This document shows, in pieces, positions 28,078 to 36,709 of a DNA stretch of 64,000 nucleotides. This DNA comes from Bryobacterales bacterium (GTDB taxonomy: Bacteria; Acidobacteriota; Terriglobia; Bryobacterales; Bryobacteraceae): contig PMSX01000329.1 of the NCBI GenBank assembly GCA_003167495.1, positions 20,430 through 84,429 of the forward strand, in the 5' to 3' direction. The notes under the pieces are model-generated. The model was given only the letters and a program-made list of their open reading frames with translations. It made no database searches and was not told the DNA's origin. The stretch's first letter is position 1, and the number at the start of each line of letters is the position of its first letter. Made by a program: the position numbers and the translations under genes.

Positions 28078-30756
28078 ATGTTCAAGCGCCTTCGTTCTTT
28101 GTTCCGCGTGCTCACCTCCCGACGCGATTTTGAAGACGGGATGACCGAAGAGTTGCGTTTTCACATTGAGCAATACGCCGGCGATTTGGTGCGCTCCGGC
28201 ATTTCCCCGCAAGACGCCGCCCGTCGCGCACGCATCGAACTCGGCGGCCTCAACACCGTAAAAGGCGAGTGTCGTCAGGCTCGTGGGCTCCAGATGTTGG
28301 ATGAGGCAGTTCGCGAACTGACCTACGCTTCAAGATTGCTGCGCAAATCTCCCGGATTTACCGCCACGGCTCTCCTCACCCTCGCCATCTGTCTTGGCGC
28401 TAATCTAACGATTTTCGCGGTCATCGACTCAGTTCTCCTTCGGCCGCTGCCCTTTCCCAGCGCCGAGCGGCTCGTGACCCTGTACAACACTTACCCGAAA
28501 GCCGGCGTCGAGCGCGACGGCTCCTCTCTCACCAATTATTACGAACGGCGCGGCCATATTCCCGCGTTCAGCGCAGTCGCCATCTATCGTTACGGCTCGG
28601 CAATCATCGGCGATCCCGGCTCAACGCAACGCGAGCAGATCATCCGCGTGTCTCCCGACTTTTTTGCCACTCTCGGCCGCGGCCCCGTCATCGGCCGCGT
28701 TTTCACCGAAACGGAAACCACCTATCAAACCGATAGCGTTGCCATTCTCACAGACGCCTATTGGCGACAACATTTTAACGCCGCCCCGAGTGTCGTTGGA
28801 CGGCAAATTCGTGTAGACGGACTTGCCAAGACTGTGATCGGAGTGTTGCCTCCCGATTTCCGCTTCCTGTCCTCCCAGGCCCAACTCTACTTCCCTCTCT
28901 CCTCCAACCCCGAACAACGTATGCCCCTGCAGAGGCACTCAGGAGGGAACAGTATCCAAATGATCGCGCGCCTCCGGCCGGGAGCCACGTTAGCCCAGGC
29001 GCAATCACAGATCGATACGCAGAACGCCACTTTAGAGCTAGATGACCCACAGGCCAAAATGATGGCCGATGCGGGGTTTCGCTCCCTAGTCGTTCCGCTG
29101 CATGACGACCACGTCGCAACCATCCGTCCCACTTTGCTGTTGCTGCAGACCGGCGCGCTTGCTCTCCTCCTAATCGGCGTCGTCAATCTTGCCAACCTTC
29201 TTCTCGTTAGAGCCAATAGTCGAGCCAAGGAATTGGCTGTCCGGCGGGCATTGGGCGCGAGCGCAGGGCACGTTGTGAGTGAAGTGATTGTCGAGACCAC
29301 ACTCCTTACCATGGCAGGAGGGGTCCTTGGGCTCGTTGTGGCCATCGGTGGCATCCGTCTCCTCACTTATCTGGGTGCTGATCGTCTACCCTTGGGATCT
29401 CACATCACCTTTGATGCGAGACTAGCCGCCGTAGCCTTGCTCGGCGCGATTGTCTTAGGTATGCTGCTCGCGGCGCCCATCGCCTGGGTCAACTTTCGGG
29501 GCCAACTCATCCATGCGCTTCAATCCGAAACTCGCAGTGGCACCACCAGCCGCGGTGCGCAGCGCCTCCGCCACTCTTTCATCGTCGCCCAGATTGCGCT
29601 GGCCCTCGTTCTTTTGGCCGGGACCGGCTTACTTGGGCTCAGTCTCAAACATGCCATGGAAGTATCTCCCGGCTTTCGAGTCGACCACATTCTTACGGCC
29701 CAAATTTCGCTACCCTTCAAAAACTACCCAAATGGAGCGACAGCCCTCGCCTTTACTGAGAGACTGATAGGCTCGATCAGCGGGCAACCCGGAGTCTTGG
29801 CCGCAGGCGTCGTGAATAATGTGCCTTTCAGTGGTAGCAACTCCAAAAGTTCTGCGGCGGTCAAAGGTCACGTTACCCGGCCGGGCGAATCACCGCGTGG
29901 AAATTACTCCTACAGCGTTGGTGGCGATTATTTCGGCGCTATGGGCTTTACCCTGCGTGCCGGACGATTCCTCACGGGCGCCGATTCGCGCCGCCAAGAG
30001 CGAGTGTGTGTAGTGGACGATGATTTCGCTCGTTACTACTGGCCCAATGGCAGCGCCCTGGGACATCGTTTATTCCAAGGCTCCACAGAGCCGGGCAAGG
30101 ACGCCGAAGCATACACGATTGTCGGTGTCGTCGGCAGGGTCAAACAAGCGGGCCTAACCGACGAAGAGGCCCAAGGCGCGATTTACTATCCCTTCATCTT
30201 TCACCCAGAGAGCGACATTTTCGTCGTCGCCCGCACCAGTCTCTCACCCGAATCTCTTGGATTGACGCTTCGCAGGGTTGTACGGCAAATGGATCCCGAC
30301 CTCCCTGTGAACGATCTTCAGTCAATGGAGACCCGCATTTCCGACAGCCTTGTCACTCGCCGCTCGCCAGCCTTGCTAGCTGCCCTCTTTTCGGCAATCG
30401 CCGTGTTGCTTACCGCCATTGGTACCTACGGAGTTCTAAGTTACGCAGTAGCCCAGCGTCGCCGCGAGATTGGTGTACGCATGGCATTGGGGGCACAACC
30501 GGAGCAGATTCGTAGCCAGTTTCTCTCGCTCGCCTTACACCTGCTCGCTTACGGCGCGATTCTTGGCGTCCTCGGAGCATGGCTGGCCGGCCGCGCCATG
30601 CAGACGCTACTCTTCCATGTTTCCGCTCTCAACTGGCCAACCCTCGCCGGCGCTGCGGGCGTTATGGCCGTGGTGTCCCTCGTTGCTTGCCTGCTCCCCT
30701 CTCAACGCGCTGCGCGGATCTCCCCGATGGAAGCCCTCGACGACCGTTCGAACTGA
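28078..30756 (+). CDS. ADOP-family duplicated ABC permease (MacB/FtsX type)
   Basis: An 892-residue membrane protein. Its first 80 residues form the cytosolic ADOP segment (FRVLTSRRDFEDGMTEELRF and ISPQDAARRARIELGG). The first helix follows (ATALLTLAICLGANLTIFAV), then a MacB_PCD domain, an FtsX unit (LLQTGALALLLIGVVNLANL with RALGASAGHV), a second periplasmic domain and a final FtsX unit (LSYAVAQRRREIGVRMALGA). It begins one base after padR. Substrate unknown. Confidence 0.94.
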   Translation: MFKRLRSLFRVLTSRRDFEDGMTEELRFHIEQYAGDLVRSGISPQDAARRARIELGGLNTVKGECRQARGLQMLDEAVRELTYASRLLRKSPGFTATALLTLAICLGANLTIFAVIDSVLLRPLPFPSAERLVTLYNTYPKAGVERDGSSLTNYYERRGHIPAFSAVAIYRYGSAIIGDPGSTQREQIIRVSPDFFATLGRGPVIGRVFTETETTYQTDSVAILTDAYWRQHFNAAPSVVGRQIRVDGLAKTVIGVLPPDFRFLSSQAQLYFPLSSNPEQRMPLQRHSGGNSIQMIARLRPGATLAQAQSQIDTQNATLELDDPQAKMMADAGFRSLVVPLHDDHVATIRPTLLLLQTGALALLLIGVVNLANLLLVRANSRAKELAVRRALGASAGHVVSEVIVETTLLTMAGGVLGLVVAIGGIRLLTYLGADRLPLGSHITFDARLAAVALLGAIVLGMLLAAPIAWVNFRGQLIHALQSETRSGTTSRGAQRLRHSFIVAQIALALVLLAGTGLLGLSLKHAMEVSPGFRVDHILTAQISLPFKNYPNGATALAFTERLIGSISGQPGVLAAGVVNNVPFSGSNSKSSAAVKGHVTRPGESPRGNYSYSVGGDYFGAMGFTLRAGRFLTGADSRRQERVCVVDDDFARYYWPNGSALGHRLFQGSTEPGKDAEAYTIVGVVGRVKQAGLTDEEAQGAIYYPFIFHPESDIFVVARTSLSPESLGLTLRRVVRQMDPDLPVNDLQSMETRISDSLVTRRSPALLAALFSAIAVLLTAIGTYGVLSYAVAQRRREIGVRMALGAQPEQIRSQFLSLALHLLAYGAILGVLGAWLAGRAMQTLLFHVSALNWPTLAGAAGVMAVVSLVACLLPSQRAARISPMEALDDRSN

Positions 30757-30846
30757 ACGCCATCGTTGAGGACCATTCAGCTTGGGATGCCGATTTGTTA
30801 TATTGATCCAGCAACGATTCTGTTTATCGGCTTCGCCGCAGGATTA

Positions 30847-30876
30847 TTGGCAACATCTGTTTCGAAGCGGTAATTT
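30847..30876 (+). promoter_or_regulatory. Candidate promoter of sigma factor gene
   Basis: TTGGCA (30847-30852) and TAATTT (30871-30876) lie 18 bases apart. Transcription would start near 30883, which is also the first possible TTG start codon of the sigma gene, so a leaderless message is possible. Confidence 0.45.
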
Positions 30877-30882
30877 CTCTTT

Positions 30883-31470
30883 TTGCGCACTAGATCCCCG
30901 ATTCCCGGTTGGCTTCCCTTGGCTCAGCGTAATGACGTCGATCTGCTGTCTCGCATTAAGCGTCGCGACCCCGAGGCGCTCGGAGAACTGTATGACCGCT
31001 GCGGCAACCTCGCCTATTCCATCATTCTGCGAATTGTACCGGACCGAGAAGTAGCCGAAGACTTGCTGACTCAGACGTTCGTCACAGTTTGGAATCAAAT
31101 CGCCCGATGGAAAGACGCTCGCATTGAGGATCTGCGCCTTTGGTTGCTGCTCCTGGCGCGTAATCATGCCATAGAGTACTTGCGCTCTCGCAACGAACCG
31201 CTGCCCAAGGCCCTGCCCCGGCCTACGGCGCTCACTCAACCAAGCGTTTTGCAAGACTTCCCGAGGCCGCGAAACAATGAGCAGTGGACCCAGCTGCGAT
31301 ATGCCTTTTCAACTCTCACAGAGAATGAGTCGCGTGTGTTGGAAATGGCGTGTTTTGACGGCATTCCCGCCGGCGAAATCGCGGTGAGTTTGGGTGAGAC
31401 CGTTGTGGCCGTTAAAGAGACTATCAACGCCGCTCTGCGGAAGCTCACCACTGCCGTTCACGAAAGTTGA
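30883..31470 (+). CDS. ECF-like sigma-70 family RNA polymerase sigma factor
   Basis: A protein of up to 195 residues with sigma region 2 (DPEALGELYDRCGNLAYSII, EDLLTQTFVTVWNQIARW) and region 4 (FSTLTENESRVLEMACFDGI and ETVVAVKETINAALRKL). It lacks region 3, as ECF factors do. No ATG is available: TTG 30883 or TTG 30919 (starting LAQRNDVD) must serve. No anti-sigma gene lies beside it, so how it is held inactive is unclear. Region 4 is somewhat degenerate in the helix-turn-helix. Confidence 0.85.
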   Translation: MRTRSPIPGWLPLAQRNDVDLLSRIKRRDPEALGELYDRCGNLAYSIILRIVPDREVAEDLLTQTFVTVWNQIARWKDARIEDLRLWLLLLARNHAIEYLRSRNEPLPKALPRPTALTQPSVLQDFPRPRNNEQWTQLRYAFSTLTENESRVLEMACFDGIPAGEIAVSLGETVVAVKETINAALRKLTTAVHES

Positions 31471-31540
31471 AGATTTTTTTTCTTCAGTCGAATGAGTGGT
31501 TTACGCCAAAAAACCACAAAGGTCGCTTCGCCGCTCATTC
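31468..31540 (+). promoter_or_regulatory. Leader with competing hairpins before the glycosyltransferase gene
   Basis: Three stems can be drawn. TGAAGA/TCTTCA (31468-31473 with 31481-31486) has a loop of seven Ts. GTGGTTT/AAACCAC (31496-31502 with 31511-31517) and the longer GAATGAGTGG/CCGCTCATTC (31490-31499 with 31531-31540, one G-U pair) share bases 31496-31499, so they exclude each other. This is the form of an attenuator-like switch, but no T run follows the last stem. Confidence 0.4.
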
Positions 31541-31586
31541 ATCCTGGGGTCGTTCCCAAAAGGATTTTTCCCAGGAGTAAAGCAGT

Positions 31587-32597
31587 ATGAGCGTAGTCTT
31601 AGCCTACAAGAATTTTGCCGCGAACCGAAACATCAGTCACATCGGCCTCGGCGTCGCGGCCGTTAACACCGCGAAAGTTTTACGCCGCGAAGGTATTCAA
31701 ACCAACGTCTGGCCCATTCTGAGCGCCGCCGATTTGCGGGCCAGATTGAAAGAACACCCCGCTGAACAAGTCATCATCTCAGCACCATGGATACCAACCG
31801 CCGATCTGCAAAGTTTGGCAAACGAATTTACCGAAACTTATTTCGCTGTAACCTGCCATTCGAACGTTGGCTTCTTGCAGGCCGATCCGAATGCCATAAA
31901 ACTGGTGCGCGAAACGCTCGATCTCCAGATGGCCACTCACAATGTGCGCCTGGGGGGCAACAGTCGCCGCTTCTGCCGCTGGATGGAAGACTCCTTTGGC
32001 GGCCGTTGCCACTTCCTGCCGAACTTGTATTATCTGGATGGCCCACCTCCTCGCCAGAGATCGTTTTGCGGTGGTGATTCCTTGCGCATCGGCGTTTTCG
32101 GCGCAATCAGGCCACTGAAGAACTTGATGAGTGCAGCCGGCGCGGCGCTCGAAATGTCCCGTAACCTACGCGTGCCCTTGGAACTTTGGCTCTCCGCCGG
32201 CCGGTCCGAAGGCGGTGGCGAAAGCGTGATGGCGGCCGTGAAAGAAATGGTCGCGGGGTTGCCCAACGTCAAACTAATGCTCAAGGGCTGGCAATCTTGG
32301 CCCGCTTTCCGCCAAACCGTCGCGCACATGCACCTCCTCTTGCAACCCAGCTACACCGAATCCTTCAACATGGTGACAGCCGACGGCGCCGCGGAGGGAG
32401 TCGCCTCCGTAGTCTCGGAGGCCATCGATTGGGCCCCTTCCGATTGGAAAGCCGATGTCGACGACGTGCTTAATATTGCCCGCGTAGGCCGCCGTTTACT
32501 CTGCGATACAAACGCCGCGGAAGAGGGCGTTCGCGCGCTCGAAGATTACGTTGCCAATGGCATCGTGGCCTATCGCAAATACTTCACGATTCGATAA
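31587..32597 (+). CDS. GT-B fold glycosyltransferase (GT4-like)
   Basis: A 336-residue protein read from ATG 31587 with AGGAG about 9 bases upstream. The first half lacks clear motifs apart from CHSNVGFLQADPNAI. The second half has IGVFGAIRPLKNLMSAAGAA, NVKLMLKGWQSWPAFRQTVA and LLQPSYTESFNMVTADGAAE, the glycosyltransferase 1 pattern in which the E-x7-E-like site binds the nucleotide sugar. The acceptor is unknown. Its last 14 bases overlap the end of queA on the other strand. Confidence 0.8.
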   Translation: MSVVLAYKNFAANRNISHIGLGVAAVNTAKVLRREGIQTNVWPILSAADLRARLKEHPAEQVIISAPWIPTADLQSLANEFTETYFAVTCHSNVGFLQADPNAIKLVRETLDLQMATHNVRLGGNSRRFCRWMEDSFGGRCHFLPNLYYLDGPPPRQRSFCGGDSLRIGVFGAIRPLKNLMSAAGAALEMSRNLRVPLELWLSAGRSEGGGESVMAAVKEMVAGLPNVKLMLKGWQSWPAFRQTVAHMHLLLQPSYTESFNMVTADGAAEGVASVVSEAIDWAPSDWKADVDDVLNIARVGRRLLCDTNAAEEGVRALEDYVANGIVAYRKYFTIR

Positions 32598-33615
32598 GCA
32601 TGCAATCGCCATATGAAAAAAACCGGTAGCGCGCGGCAACGGCGTGCCGGTAAGCGGCCAACGTCAGTTCGCGCCCCGCAAACGCGCTCACCAGCATCAG
32701 CAAGCTTGATTCAGGCAAATGAAAGTTGGTGAGCAACGCGCCGGTCGCCAGAAATCGAAAACCCGGATGAATGAAAATATCGGTAGCTCCGCTCATCGGC
32801 GCCAATCCACCGCGCAGCTTAGCGGTTTCCACCGTTCTCACACTCGTCGTACCGATACAAAAAACTCGCTTCGCCTCGCGCATAGTCTGCGCGGCTTCAG
32901 CGCTAATCTCGAAACGCTCTTCGTGCAGCTGTACTTGTGACAGTTGCTCGACCCGCAAAGGTGCAAAGGTCCCAAGTCCCACATCTAACGTTACTTCGGA
33001 GACCTTCGCACCCGCGGCACGGCACTCATCTAAAATCTGCGGCGTAAAGTGCAGCCCCGCTGTCGGTGCGGCTACAGATCCGCTATGCCGCGCGAATACA
33101 GTTTGGTATCGTTCCTTGTCATTCGCATCCGGCGTCCGATCAATATAGGGCGGCAATGGAATTTCGCCGATTTCCAGCAGCACATCGGCAATAGGCTGAG
33201 ACGACGCCACGTCAAAGCGAACCGTACGTTCGCCAAATTCGCCATGCGCCACAACCTCTGCCCGCAAGTCGTGCGGAAACAAAATCACATCACCCCGCCG
33301 CACTCGCTTACCCGGCTTAACCAAACAGCGCCACACCTCTCGCCGCTCGTCCTCCGCGCGCAACAGAAACACTTCCACCGCCACTTGTTGAGCGCCGCTT
33401 TTCACGCCATGCAGTCTGGCCGGAAACACCCGCGTATTGTTCAGCACCAGGCAATCGCCCGGCCGGATGTAACGGCTGAAATTGCAAAAGAAATCGTCAT
33501 GGAAGTTCTTCTTGCCGCGCGAGACCACCAACATACGCGACGTGCCTCGTTCCGCCAAAGGTTCCTGCGCAATCAATTCGCGCGGGAGGTCATAATGAAA
33601 GTCGGATACTTGCAA
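32584..33615 (-). CDS. queA: tRNA preQ1(34) S-adenosylmethionine ribosyltransferase-isomerase
   Basis: A 343-residue enzyme of queuosine synthesis that transfers and isomerises the ribose of S-adenosylmethionine onto preQ1 in tRNA. It matches QueA end to end: [34 protein letters not shown]-like [31 protein letters not shown] and [17 protein letters not shown]. The start is TTG 33615, which gives the canonical N-terminus; no ATG is possible there. That start lies 21 bases inside the divergent tsaD gene. Confidence 0.95.
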   Translation of the reverse strand: MQVSDFHYDLPRELIAQEPLAERGTSRMLVVSRGKKNFHDDFFCNFSRYIRPGDCLVLNNTRVFPARLHGVKSGAQQVAVEVFLLRAEDERREVWRCLVKPGKRVRRGDVILFPHDLRAEVVAHGEFGERTVRFDVASSQPIADVLLEIGEIPLPPYIDRTPDANDKERYQTVFARHSGSVAAPTAGLHFTPQILDECRAAGAKVSEVTLDVGLGTFAPLRVEQLSQVQLHEERFEISAEAAQTMREAKRVFCIGTTSVRTVETAKLRGGLAPMSGATDIFIHPGFRFLATGALLTNFHLPESSLLMLVSAFAGRELTLAAYRHAVAARYRFFSYGDCMLIES

Positions 33616-34665
33616 ACCCTTATTTTAGGTATTGAGAGTTCGTGCGATGAAACAGCCGCCGCCGTAGTTGCCGGTGGGCGCCACATTCAATCCAGCGTCG
33701 TAGCCTCTCAGCTCGATACACACGTCAAGTACGGCGGTGTCGTTCCAGAGCTCGCTTCGCGCGAACATTTACGCGCCATCGTCGCGGTTGTGCGCCAGGC
33801 ACTCGAAAACAGCAGCGTTGATTTCCCCTCCCTCAACGCCATTGCAGTCACGGCCGGACCAGGGCTGGTTGGCTCGTTGCTCGTCGGCGTCACCTATGCC
33901 AAAGCCCTTTGTTTCGCCCAAAAAATACCGCTGATTGCTGTAAACCACGTCGAAGGGCACATTCATTCGGTCCTGCTCGAAAATCCTGAAATTCAATTTC
34001 CCGCGCTTGCCTTAGTCGTCAGCGGCGGCCACACGCATCTGTTCGAAGTCAAAGCCATGGGCCACTATCGCTTGCTAGGCAAAACGCGTGACGATGCCGC
34101 CGGCGAAGCTTATGACAAGGTTGCCAAGCTCTTGGGCTTTGGCTACCCCGGTGGACCTATCATCGATAAGCTCGCGCCCTACGGCAATCCGCGCGCCGTC
34201 AAATTCACCCTGGCCAAGATGAAAGGCAACGAGCTCGACTTCAGTTTTAGCGGTCTCAAAACTGCCGTCCTGCGCTGGACTGAGCAAAACGATATCAAAG
34301 CAGAGACCGCCCACAGACGTGCTCTCAAGAATCCAAATCTCGCTGATTTACGCGCGGCCACGTCGCAAACCACGCTCGATCTGTTGGCGAGTTTCCAACA
34401 AACGGTGATCGATGAGTTGCTGCGCCACACCACCCTTGCCGCCGACCAAATGGGAGCCGAATCCATTATCGTGGCGGGCGGCGTAGCGTGCAATGCTGGA
34501 CTCCGCGCCCAAGCCAAGCGCACCGGCTTCGCTTACTGCTTTCCTTCGCCCCAACTTTCTACCGACAACGCCGCCATGATCGCCGCTGCCGCCTATTCAA
34601 AATTTCTTCGTAAAGATTTCGCCGGCTTCGATCTGAAAGCCCAAGCGAGCTTGATGCTAGCTTGA
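33595..34665 (+). CDS. tsaD: tRNA N6-adenosine threonylcarbamoyltransferase
   Basis: A 356-residue enzyme that moves threonylcarbamoyl to A37 of ANN-reading tRNAs together with TsaB and TsaE, which are not in the window. It shows [15 protein letters not shown], the metal ligands H118 and H122 (NHVEGHIHS), [28 protein letters not shown] and [15 protein letters not shown] 33595 is chosen for a strong GGGAGG five bases upstream. Its first 21 bases overlap the queA start on the opposite strand. mrp follows after 5 bases. Confidence 0.95.
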   Translation: MKVGYLQTLILGIESSCDETAAAVVAGGRHIQSSVVASQLDTHVKYGGVVPELASREHLRAIVAVVRQALENSSVDFPSLNAIAVTAGPGLVGSLLVGVTYAKALCFAQKIPLIAVNHVEGHIHSVLLENPEIQFPALALVVSGGHTHLFEVKAMGHYRLLGKTRDDAAGEAYDKVAKLLGFGYPGGPIIDKLAPYGNPRAVKFTLAKMKGNELDFSFSGLKTAVLRWTEQNDIKAETAHRRALKNPNLADLRAATSQTTLDLLASFQQTVIDELLRHTTLAADQMGAESIIVAGGVACNAGLRAQAKRTGFAYCFPSPQLSTDNAAMIAAAAYSKFLRKDFAGFDLKAQASLMLA

Positions 34666-34670
34666 GTGTT

Positions 34671-35501
34671 ATGGGTCCACAAGCTCCAGGCGAGCAACCA
34701 AAGCTGCCGATACCCGGCGTGAAGAATATCATCGCGGTCGGATCGGGCAAAGGCGGTGTCGGAAAAAGCACAGTCGCCGTCAATCTGGCCATCACTTTTT
34801 CACGTCTCGGCTACGCAGTCGGATTGATGGATGCCGATGTCTACGGGCCGAATGTTCCGCTCATGATGGGTATTCAACAAACGCCCCAGGCCATTGGTCA
34901 AAGAATTCAACCGCTCGAAGCCCACGGCGTTCGTTTGATGTCCATGGCGTTTCTAAATCCCGGCGACAAGCCCCTCGTTTGGCGTGGGCCAATGTTGAAT
35001 TCGGTCATCCAACAATTCCTGCGTAACGTCGATTGGGGCGAACTCGATTACCTGGTGATTGACCTCCCCCCCGGCACCGGCGACGTGCAACTCACATTGA
35101 TCCAGACCACTCCCCTCACTGGAGCTGTTGTCGTCACCACGCCTTCCGACGTCGCCCTTGAAGACGCACGCAAAGCAGTAAATATGTTTGAACAAGTGCG
35201 CGAACAAGTTCTCGGCATCGTCGAAAACATGAGCTACCTCGAACACAACGGCGAAAAGCTCTATGTCTTCGGCAAAGGCGGCGGCGCCAGAACCGCCCTG
35301 AAGATGAACGTCCCCCTGCTCGCCGAAATTCCTCTCGACCCCGCCACCCGCGAAGGCGGCGACTCCGGCAAACCGATCGCGACGCTCGGTACCGGCAATA
35401 ATCAGGCAAAGCTATTTGAAGATCTTGCCCGCAAAATTGTAGACCTCGCCGCCGAAAGCACCAAGCAAAAACAGCGCCCGAAAATCACCATCGCCGACTG
35501 A
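34671..35501 (+). CDS. mrp: Mrp/NBP35-family P-loop ATPase without cysteines
   Basis: A 276-residue ATPase of the ApbC/Mrp family, which acts as an iron-sulfur cluster carrier. The deviant Walker A motif GKGGVGKST is at 26-34, followed by DADVYGPNVP and IDLPPGTGDVQLT. The protein starts directly before the P loop, so the usual N-terminal MIP18-like domain is missing. Where the family has NMS..CxxC, this one has NMSYLEHNGEKLYVFGKGGG, and no cysteine occurs anywhere in the chain. A cysteine-ligated cluster is therefore impossible. It follows tsaD by 5 bases. Confidence 0.92.
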   Translation: MGPQAPGEQPKLPIPGVKNIIAVGSGKGGVGKSTVAVNLAITFSRLGYAVGLMDADVYGPNVPLMMGIQQTPQAIGQRIQPLEAHGVRLMSMAFLNPGDKPLVWRGPMLNSVIQQFLRNVDWGELDYLVIDLPPGTGDVQLTLIQTTPLTGAVVVTTPSDVALEDARKAVNMFEQVREQVLGIVENMSYLEHNGEKLYVFGKGGGARTALKMNVPLLAEIPLDPATREGGDSGKPIATLGTGNNQAKLFEDLARKIVDLAAESTKQKQRPKITIAD

Positions 35502-35902
35502 AAACTCTCCCGCTCCCAACCGCACAGCCGAAACTCAGCCCCGGCGTGTAAGCGCCGGTTCACCATCCCCCAACCCATTTTCAGGCAAGCAGCCATTATC
35601 CTGACAACCTAGCGGAGCCGCGCCCGCAAGGAAGCGCAAGTCATTCCGGGCGAAAGTCGGGACATGACACACTCATTCATCATTTTCGGAGGAAAACTCG
35701 CCAACTGCAGTAGCTCCGCAAGTGGGTCACAGAACTTTCCAAAATATTTTCTCGCTCCACCCATCTGGAAACTAAGCCTTTACCCGTCTCACCCTCCGAA
35801 TTCTCCATCCCATCCAACCCAGCCGTGAGCTATTTTCAAACCAGCTTCGCGGCGGTAGTGTCTCTCGGCGTCTTTCGTTTAACTCGGATCGCGCCCCTTC
35901 CG

Positions 35903-36032
35903 CCCAACCGGGGCAACCCGGCTCAGATCTTTGCAAATCGAATATTTCACGCTCACTTCCCAAGCCAGCCATTGGGTTCCTTTTTTCAAATGACCCAATG
36001 GCCTCCCGGGCGATCAACCTGACCCGGTTGGG
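35903..36032. ncRNA. Candidate structured RNA: nested inverted repeats
   Basis: An outer 10-bp perfect stem joins CCCAACCGGG (35903-35912) and CCCGGTTGGG (36023-36032). Inside it CCCGG (35917-35921) can pair with CCGGG (36006-36010), and a 10-bp perfect hairpin GCCATTGGGT/ACCCAATGGC (35968-35977 with 35993-36002) has a 15-base loop. The three helices stack in one consistent fold. A competing hairpin with a GCAA loop (35909-35913 with 35917-35921) also exists. The strand is unknown since the structure is symmetric. No known RNA family was recognised. Confidence 0.4.
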
Positions 36033-36109
36033 TTCGCTTTTTCAAAACCTGGCAATCCCCATCCCAATTGGGTTCGTTGCGTAAAATGGCGACTTCCTGT
36101 CAAGTTCTC

Positions 36110-36136
36110 GTTTCGCAGAAAACGCTTTTTGTTCGC
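36110..36136 (+). repeat. Imperfect direct repeat, copy 1
   Basis: Starts GTTTCGCAGAAAACGC and ends TTCGC. It matches the copy at 36184-36210 at 23 of 27 positions. The two copies begin 74 bases apart in the mrp-ridA spacer. Confidence 0.6.
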
Positions 36137-36183
36137 CTGCATCGACAAGATTCGGCGTATCTTCGCCCGAAGGGCCTAATTCC

Positions 36184-36210
36184 GTTTCGCAAAAAACGCC
36201 TTTCCTTCGC
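36184..36210 (+). repeat. Imperfect direct repeat, copy 2
   Basis: Starts GTTTCGCAAAAAACGCC and ends TTCGC; the partner copy is at 36110-36136 with four differences. Neither lies in a gene. Confidence 0.6.
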
Positions 36211-36301
36211 TTTTTGGCTTGCCGAGCGAATCGTTTACCCGTTCTGGCGACAGAGTCCGGAAAATCGGGTATCAGCCTTCGCCGATGCCGGATTGCAGCA
36301 G

Positions 36302-36685
36302 CTAGCTCCGCTCCAGCGCAATCGCCTCAATCTCAATCCCGACATCGCGCGGCAGCCTCGCCACCTCAACCGTTGTCCGCGCCGGCGGGTTGTTCGGGAA
36401 AAACTTTCCGTATTCTTCGTTCATCTTGGCGAAGTTGTTCATGTCTTTCAGAAACACAGTCGTCTTCACCAAGTCATCCAGCGTAAGCCCCGCGGCCGTC
36501 AGCACGATCTTCAAGTTCTCAAGCACGCGCGCGCACTGCGCTTGAATATCGCCTGTGACCAACTCGCCTGTCTTAGGGTCGGCGGGAATTTGACCGCTCA
36601 AGAAAATGAATCCATTGGCCCGCACACCTGGCGAATAAGGCGCCACCGGCTTAGGCCCGTCTTTGGGAAAGATGCTTTCTTTCAT
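36302..36685 (-). CDS. RidA-family reactive intermediate deaminase
   Basis: A 127-residue protein of the YjgF/RidA family. It shows [59 protein letters not shown] and [20 protein letters not shown], including the conserved arginine that holds the substrate carboxylate. RidA hydrolyses the enamines and imines released by pyridoxal-phosphate enzymes. The start at 36685 fits the family; 36700 would add five residues. It is the last gene after a PLP decarboxylase and pyrD, spaced 24 bases from pyrD, a fitting context. Confidence 0.92.
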   Translation of the reverse strand: MKESIFPKDGPKPVAPYSPGVRANGFIFLSGQIPADPKTGELVTGDIQAQCARVLENLKIVLTAAGLTLDDLVKTTVFLKDMNNFAKMNEEYGKFFPNNPPARTTVEVARLPRDVGIEIEAIALERS

Positions 36686-36709
36686 TGCTCTATTGTGCAC
36701 TGCCCGCTT

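Larger units (their letters stand above)
35502..36301. other. 800-base spacer between convergent mrp and ridA
   Basis: No convincing coding sequence was seen on either strand. It holds a short hairpin CCGGCG/CGCCGG (35541-35546 with 35553-35558) 40 bases after mrp that may help end transcription, a set of nested inverted repeats (35903-36032), several TTGGGTTC and CCCAA elements (35972, 36028, 36068) including the palindrome CCCAATTGGG (36063-36072), and an imperfect 27-base direct repeat (36110 and 36184). Confidence 0.7.

Noticed and set aside
33049-33594. Open frame upstream of tsaD that would add 182 residues
   Set aside because: It lies fully inside queA on the other strand, has a composition of Arg, His and Gln typical of antisense frames, and the strong GGGAGG site is at 33584 before the normal start.
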